Assembly (NCBI GenBank): GCA_002189035.1
Contig: CM007989.1
Span: 3,968,001 to 4,032,000, forward strand
Reading direction: 5' to 3'
Length of the DNA: 64,000 nt
Origin: Utricularia gibba
Lineage: Eukaryota; Streptophyta; Magnoliopsida; Lamiales; Lentibulariaceae
The position numbers and the translations under genes are program-made. The notes under the pieces are model-generated. The model was not told where the DNA came from and ran no database searches. It worked only from the letters and a program-made list of their open reading frames with translations. This document shows positions 60,131 to 64,000 of the stretch, piece by piece (positions within the stretch are counted from its first letter, which is position 1; every line of letters begins with the position of its first letter).

Positions 60131-61599
60131 CTAAAAGTACCTGCTTGGCTGCTCCTTCTCCATCCTTGCCTCCCCGTAAGGCTCGTTGTTGTCCCTACGC
60201 CTGTTATGTCGAAATGCAGCGCAGGCGACGACCGTCACAATGACGAGGATGACAACAATGGCTATGTTGATCAAAGAGGCTCTCCTCCAGCTCTGTTTCA
60301 AGGTAGCTAACACCCCGGCTTTGCAAGAATTGCAGCTATAGCAGAGCTGCTGCTGGTCATTGCTCCACCTCCAGCAGTCGGGGTCGCTGCCGACTAGTCC
60401 GTCTCCGGCGATCCACACCGTCTCGTTGGCGTAGGCGAATCCACAGGATGTGGGAGGCTTACAGCAACCAGACTGGGATACAATTGAGATAAGAATCAGG
60501 AAAAAGATTTCCCAGAGTTTCAAGGTTATGGAATGCATATCAGTCATATGACAGGTTGGGGAAGTAAGTGATCATATTGCAGAGCTGCATCTGAATCAGA
60601 TGCCTTGAAGATCCCTCACACAATTAGCAAATATCTACAGATTCATGTTTAGCAGGTTACTTAGAGATTTGGTTCAGTGCCTGGAGCTTAGACAAACATG
60701 AACAGATCTCATAGCTAGAGAATCTTTCTGTCCTTTGATGTGCTCTGTTTTAAGGAGACTCTTGGGCTCGAGAAATTGAAAGCCACATGAATACTATTAA
60801 GAACAAGCCTGAGAATGAACAGGGGTCGTCCAGAATAAGTTTCAAGCAATAAACAACTCGAGAACCAACAAAAGATGGAATCTTTTTGTGCTGCAAGAAG
60901 AACCCAGATTCCAGAAATTTGGAATGATTCAATTAATTCGAAACTAACTTAATCTGGGGTTTCCCATAAACGGGTAAAGGGATACGAATCCATAGTTTAG
61001 GAATAGGAAAAGCTTGCAGATTTGCTAAAGAAAGACAGGGATCAATTTACGGGAAAAGGGGTCAAAGTTGGGCATCTTTCCCATACCTCAATAGGAGTAA
61101 GCCGCCGGAGATAAAAAGCATCCGGAGACTCCGGCACCCCGGCGAAGCTCCGCCCCATCCTTCCGCAAACACGAGAATCCCTAATGCAAAAAGCGATGTT
61201 CCTCCAATAGCTCTGCGTCGCGACTCGATCGGCGAGCCAGCCTGAGTAATCCTCCAGAGAGTAATCCAAATAAGCCCTGTTCATCACCGGGCGCCCAGAG
61301 CCGGTACCCGTGACGGAGTAGGCAAAAATGACGAAGCCGACGAGGGCGGTGATTATGATGACCATCGCCCATAGATACACGTACATGAGGAAAGTATTCC
61401 GGTAGCAAGCGCCCACGAGGCCGGCCAAAGAAACAACCATAAGAGAGATTCCGATTATGATGATCGGCCACTGCAGGAAGCGGAGGCACTCGGTGTTGTT
61501 GGCGCGCGTGCTCAGCCATATCCCTCCGCCGAGGACGGGGACGGAGAGCAGGAAGGTGAGGAAGTTGAGTGCGCCTATTAAGTGGTTGCTGGTTCTCAT
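60131..61599 (-). CDS. Plant tetraspanin, TET3/TET4-like
   Basis: Two minus-strand exons: 61087-61599 and 60131-60472, giving 284 residues, the usual length. It has four membrane segments (about 8-28, 42-65, 72-96, 234-258). The large outer loop carries the plant tetraspanin hallmark GCCKPPTSCGF at about 173-183 plus paired cysteines (CYSCNSCK), and the cytoplasmic tail is short and charged. The small loop has LSTRANNTECLRFLQWP, typical of plant members. Tetraspanins organise membrane microdomains and exosome-like vesicles. The single intron just before SGCC is the common plant position. It matches the place of At5g60220 (TET4). A 191-codon frame at 61181-61756 is a shadow. Confidence 0.95.
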
Positions 61600-62379
61600 G
61601 GCAGCAGTAGCGGTGCGCAGAAGCGTGATGAGCAGACAACCGAAAAGAAGCTATAGGTGACAGACAGCTCCCCGCAAAAATGTAATAATTAAAAGTATTT
61701 GATGTCACATATCCCGAACTCCTAACTGAATTGGTTGGATTTTTGGGAATGAACACTGCCGACTGTCTTCTACTCCTCTACCCTCGTTTTAAAAACGATT
61801 TAGCCGCAGTGTTTAGATGGGTTGATGATTTGGGAATCATATATGATATCTTTGCTTTCACACGATTGAGGATCCACTCCAATGAAGTTGATGATATATT
61901 TGTTGAAATTAAGTATCTGATTAGTCAGTTGAGTATGTGTTAAGTTCAATTATATAAAAAAAACGTAAATTATATTATGAAAGATTAAATACAATTAATT
62001 ATTAGTGATATATAATTTTTTATATATTTAAATACTTTATTTTCATTTTAATTGATTGTTATAATAATATTAATAAGATTTGTTGTCCATTTGATCCAAG
62101 TGCAACCGTCGTGGGTCGGCGCCACCACTCGCATCACGGCGTCGACAATATCGGGCAGCGGGGAGATGCTTGGTGGTGGTCATTAGCCGTCCATGGGGAC
62201 GGACGACCATCAACAATGATACAATCCAATTGGGAAAACAATTAGATTTTTAGGTTTAAAATTTTTTTTATCATAGATATTCAAGAATTTTTATTTTTAA
62301 TAAATTAATCTCATTTATCTTAATTGCGCACACATTGAAATATTTAGGCTAAAAAATTTTCTGAATCGGGTCGGTCCAG
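61600..62379. other. Spacer upstream of tetraspanin gene
   Basis: The first 80 bp are GC-rich leader. The remainder is AT-rich apart from a short GC-rich patch at 62095-62215. No gene is seen. Confidence 0.4.
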
Positions 62380-62800
62380 TAGCTTATTTCTAAAGGAGGC
62401 CCAGGCCCGGTACGACATTCCCTTTCTATAAATACCAATACTAGGGCTACGAAATTTCAAATGCGATACTCAGACTCTTGCAGACGCCGCCGCCTCGAGA
62501 TCTCCGGCGGTCGTCCTAGTAATCCCCTCCCTCTCGGATCGTTTGTGCCTTCGATATTCTTACTTTGCGATCGGTTTCGTTCCAGTGGCATTCGACTTGC
62601 GTCTGTATTTCTTCTGCAAGGTGTGCTGTTGATTGGGGAGCGTAGTCCATCTTGGCAAAGCTGAGGAGCCTTCGTGCTATGAGCAGCTTTGAATGCTAAT
62701 GGACTGAAAGCAAAAAAGAAAAAAGGGAAAAATCTCTCTATTCTTTCTGTATTCCGCCGATGGATTTGCAGATAAGAACCCACGAGAGAGACATTTCAAA
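62380..62800 (+). promoter_or_regulatory. Promoter-like element and short unassigned transcription unit
   Basis: A GGCCCAGGCCCGG motif (about 62398-62410, site II-like) is followed by a TATAAATA box at 62427-62434 and, about 27 bp later, by a 67-codon frame starting at 62461 (MRYSDSCRRRRLEISGG). Composition from 62460 to 62700 is GC-richer than its surroundings. The order looks like a genuine plus-strand promoter of a compact housekeeping-type gene, but the product is not recognised. It could be a small RNA host, a split first exon or a relic. Confidence 0.35.
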
Positions 62801-63209
62801 ATTCAAATCGTCGAGTCGTCTTTTTCCGATAAAAATGTGCTTTGTTGATTGGGCTCCATGGTGGCCCGTTAATACGTGTCTGTCCGCCCCCCGCCCTCCA
62901 GGCCAACTATAACCGAATTTTAAGATTATTTTTGGACAAATTTATCCGTAAAATTAATTAACGAAATTCGGTGGATTATTTTTAAAGAAAATATTAAAAT
63001 TTTGAAATGATGTAGAGGGATGAGCTGAAGCTATAGATCAGTTGGTTTTGGGCAATCAAATGAAGACAAGAAGAAAGTACGGAAGGATTTCATCCATCAC
63101 CATAGTCTTCTCTCCCAGCTTCATCTTCCCACAAGACAAAAAAGAGAACAAAAACCCTAATTTTTTGTTATCTCGTTCACAATCTTTGTCACCTCTGCAG
63201 ATTCGTTGC

Positions 63210-63863
63210 TTAGAAGAGGGTTCCCACTTCATGATTCCCAGGAATTTCACTGTAAAACCAATTTGAGTGATGATGCGACTCTAAACCATCAAACGCCGCC
63301 AAGTTGGGGTTCCCCCAGATCGCAAGATCACTCAAGCTGGGGTTCCCCCGGAACCCCTGATCAGTATTCTTCTGAAAAAACCTGGAAACCGCAAGTGCGA
63401 GATCGTTGCTTGTGTCGTATTGCATAGTAGGCAAAGACAGGATCATGTGGTTGGGGATGGCGGGTGCAGTCGTAAGTTGGTGATCTTGAGTTCTTTTTGC
63501 AGGCGTGTTGGACCCCCTTTTGTTCCTCCGGTACCCACCGCCGACCGGGACATTCCGGAGCGTCCCACCTTTAGTCCAGTACCTTCTGCAGGACTTGCAG
63601 AAGTAGCGCGGCTGCGAGAGGCTGTAGTTGTTGTAGTAGCAGAACTTGGTGTTGGTGGAATCGCACCTCGGACATTTTAGCGCCTGCTGATCCATCGGCC
63701 TCGGCTTCCTGTCCTGCTGCTGTTTCGCTGAAACCAATACGCTCTCCAGAGTTCCCTGTCATACACATACACACATAAGTGACAATCCTTTCACCTCAAA
63801 TGCCCATCAAATAGGATGAAAACCACACCGCACCTGGTGGTGAAAGGAGTCTAAAGGATCCAT
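63210..63863 (-). CDS. Dof zinc-finger transcription factor
   Basis: Two minus-strand exons: 63834-63863 ([10 protein letters not shown]) and 63210-63755, giving 191 residues. The Dof domain is complete: C-X2-C-X21-C-X2-C with Cys38, 41, 63 and 66 ([20 protein letters not shown]), then [20 protein letters not shown] and the basic KRG tail. A KPRP motif precedes it. The short C terminus ends in a Trp/Tyr-containing [10 protein letters not shown] segment. Dof factors bind AAAG. The short first exon with a phase-0 intron before the Dof domain is common in the family. By position it corresponds to At5g60200 (TMO6), a vascular/PEAR-group Dof. That identity rests mainly on synteny. It is shorter than TMO6 (about 257 residues). 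Confidence 0.92.
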
Positions 63864-63975
63864 TGGCTCCCCCTTCTTCTCAGAAGACCGGATGGTGGAA
63901 CGGGAAGACGTGAAAAGCAAGGATAAGAAGAAGGACCCAAGGGGATGGAAGATGCGTGAACCATGTGGTCATCTA

Positions 63976-63994
63976 ATATATATATATATATATA
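63976..63994. repeat. AT dinucleotide microsatellite
   Basis: Uninterrupted AT repeat near the right edge, in the region upstream of the Dof gene. Confidence 0.85.
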
Positions 63995-64000
63995 CAAAGA

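Noticed and set aside
61181-61756. 191-codon minus-strand open frame
   Set aside because: It is a shifted frame over tetraspanin exon 1; only the other frame gives four membrane segments and the GCCKP motif.

Overview
The window looks like nuclear DNA of a flowering plant, most likely a eudicot. Genes are split by many short GT-AG introns, the spacers are very AT-rich, and the proteins are plant-type (HD-ZIP III, NCRK kinase, INDETERMINATE zinc finger, Dof, PDX2, plant tetraspanin, S40). From memory of the Arabidopsis chromosome 5 map, seven of the genes occur there in the same relative order (REVOLUTA At5g60690, S40-like At5g60680, F-box/kelch At5g60570, PDX2 At5g60540, IDD At5g60470, TET4 At5g60220, Dof At5g60200). 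This supports reading the HD-ZIP III gene as a REVOLUTA orthologue or duplicate. All exon models below were assembled by hand from splice sites and reading-frame continuity.

Layout. 1-4.5 kb: spacer with a small MITE and a possible retroelement remnant. 4.5-15.7 kb is a gene-dense block: NCRK receptor-like kinase (+), an SDR/RmlD-like reductase with an apparent 1-base frameshift (+), Kish/TMEM167 (-), UBL5/Hub1 (-) and a REVOLUTA-like HD-ZIP III gene (-). The HD-ZIP III gene has 18 in-frame exons and a preserved miR165/166 site, but one in-frame TGA at codon 356. 16.5-23.5 kb holds mobile DNA: a long foldback element, then a 5.7 kb Mutator-like element (MULE) with 78-bp inverted ends, a perfect 9-bp target duplication, clusters of quasi-palindromic subterminal repeats, a decayed plant-mobile-domain (PMD) gene and a decayed MURA-type transposase, arranged tail to tail. 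26.3-37.9 kb is a nest of decayed Copia retrotransposons on the minus strand: a Copia interrupted by a second Copia and by an unidentified piece of about 1.1 kb. 38-42 kb is AT-rich spacer.

42-64 kb is a second gene block: S40-like (-), F-box/kelch (-), PDX2 glutaminase (+), IDD transcription factor (-), CDC6 (-), tetraspanin (-) and Dof (-), separated by AT-rich spacers.

Functionally the genes are not an operon-like system. They cover shoot and vascular patterning regulators (HD-ZIP III, Dof, IDD), DNA replication licensing (CDC6, with two E2F-type sites in its promoter), vitamin B6 synthesis (PDX2), protein turnover (F-box/kelch), membrane traffic and membrane organisation (Kish, tetraspanin), splicing-associated UBL5 and a receptor kinase. 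The most unusual items are the nonsense codon in the HD-ZIP III gene, the MULE with its PMD passenger and palindromic repeats, the UBL5 stop codon split by an intron, and a duplicated splice donor in CDC6.
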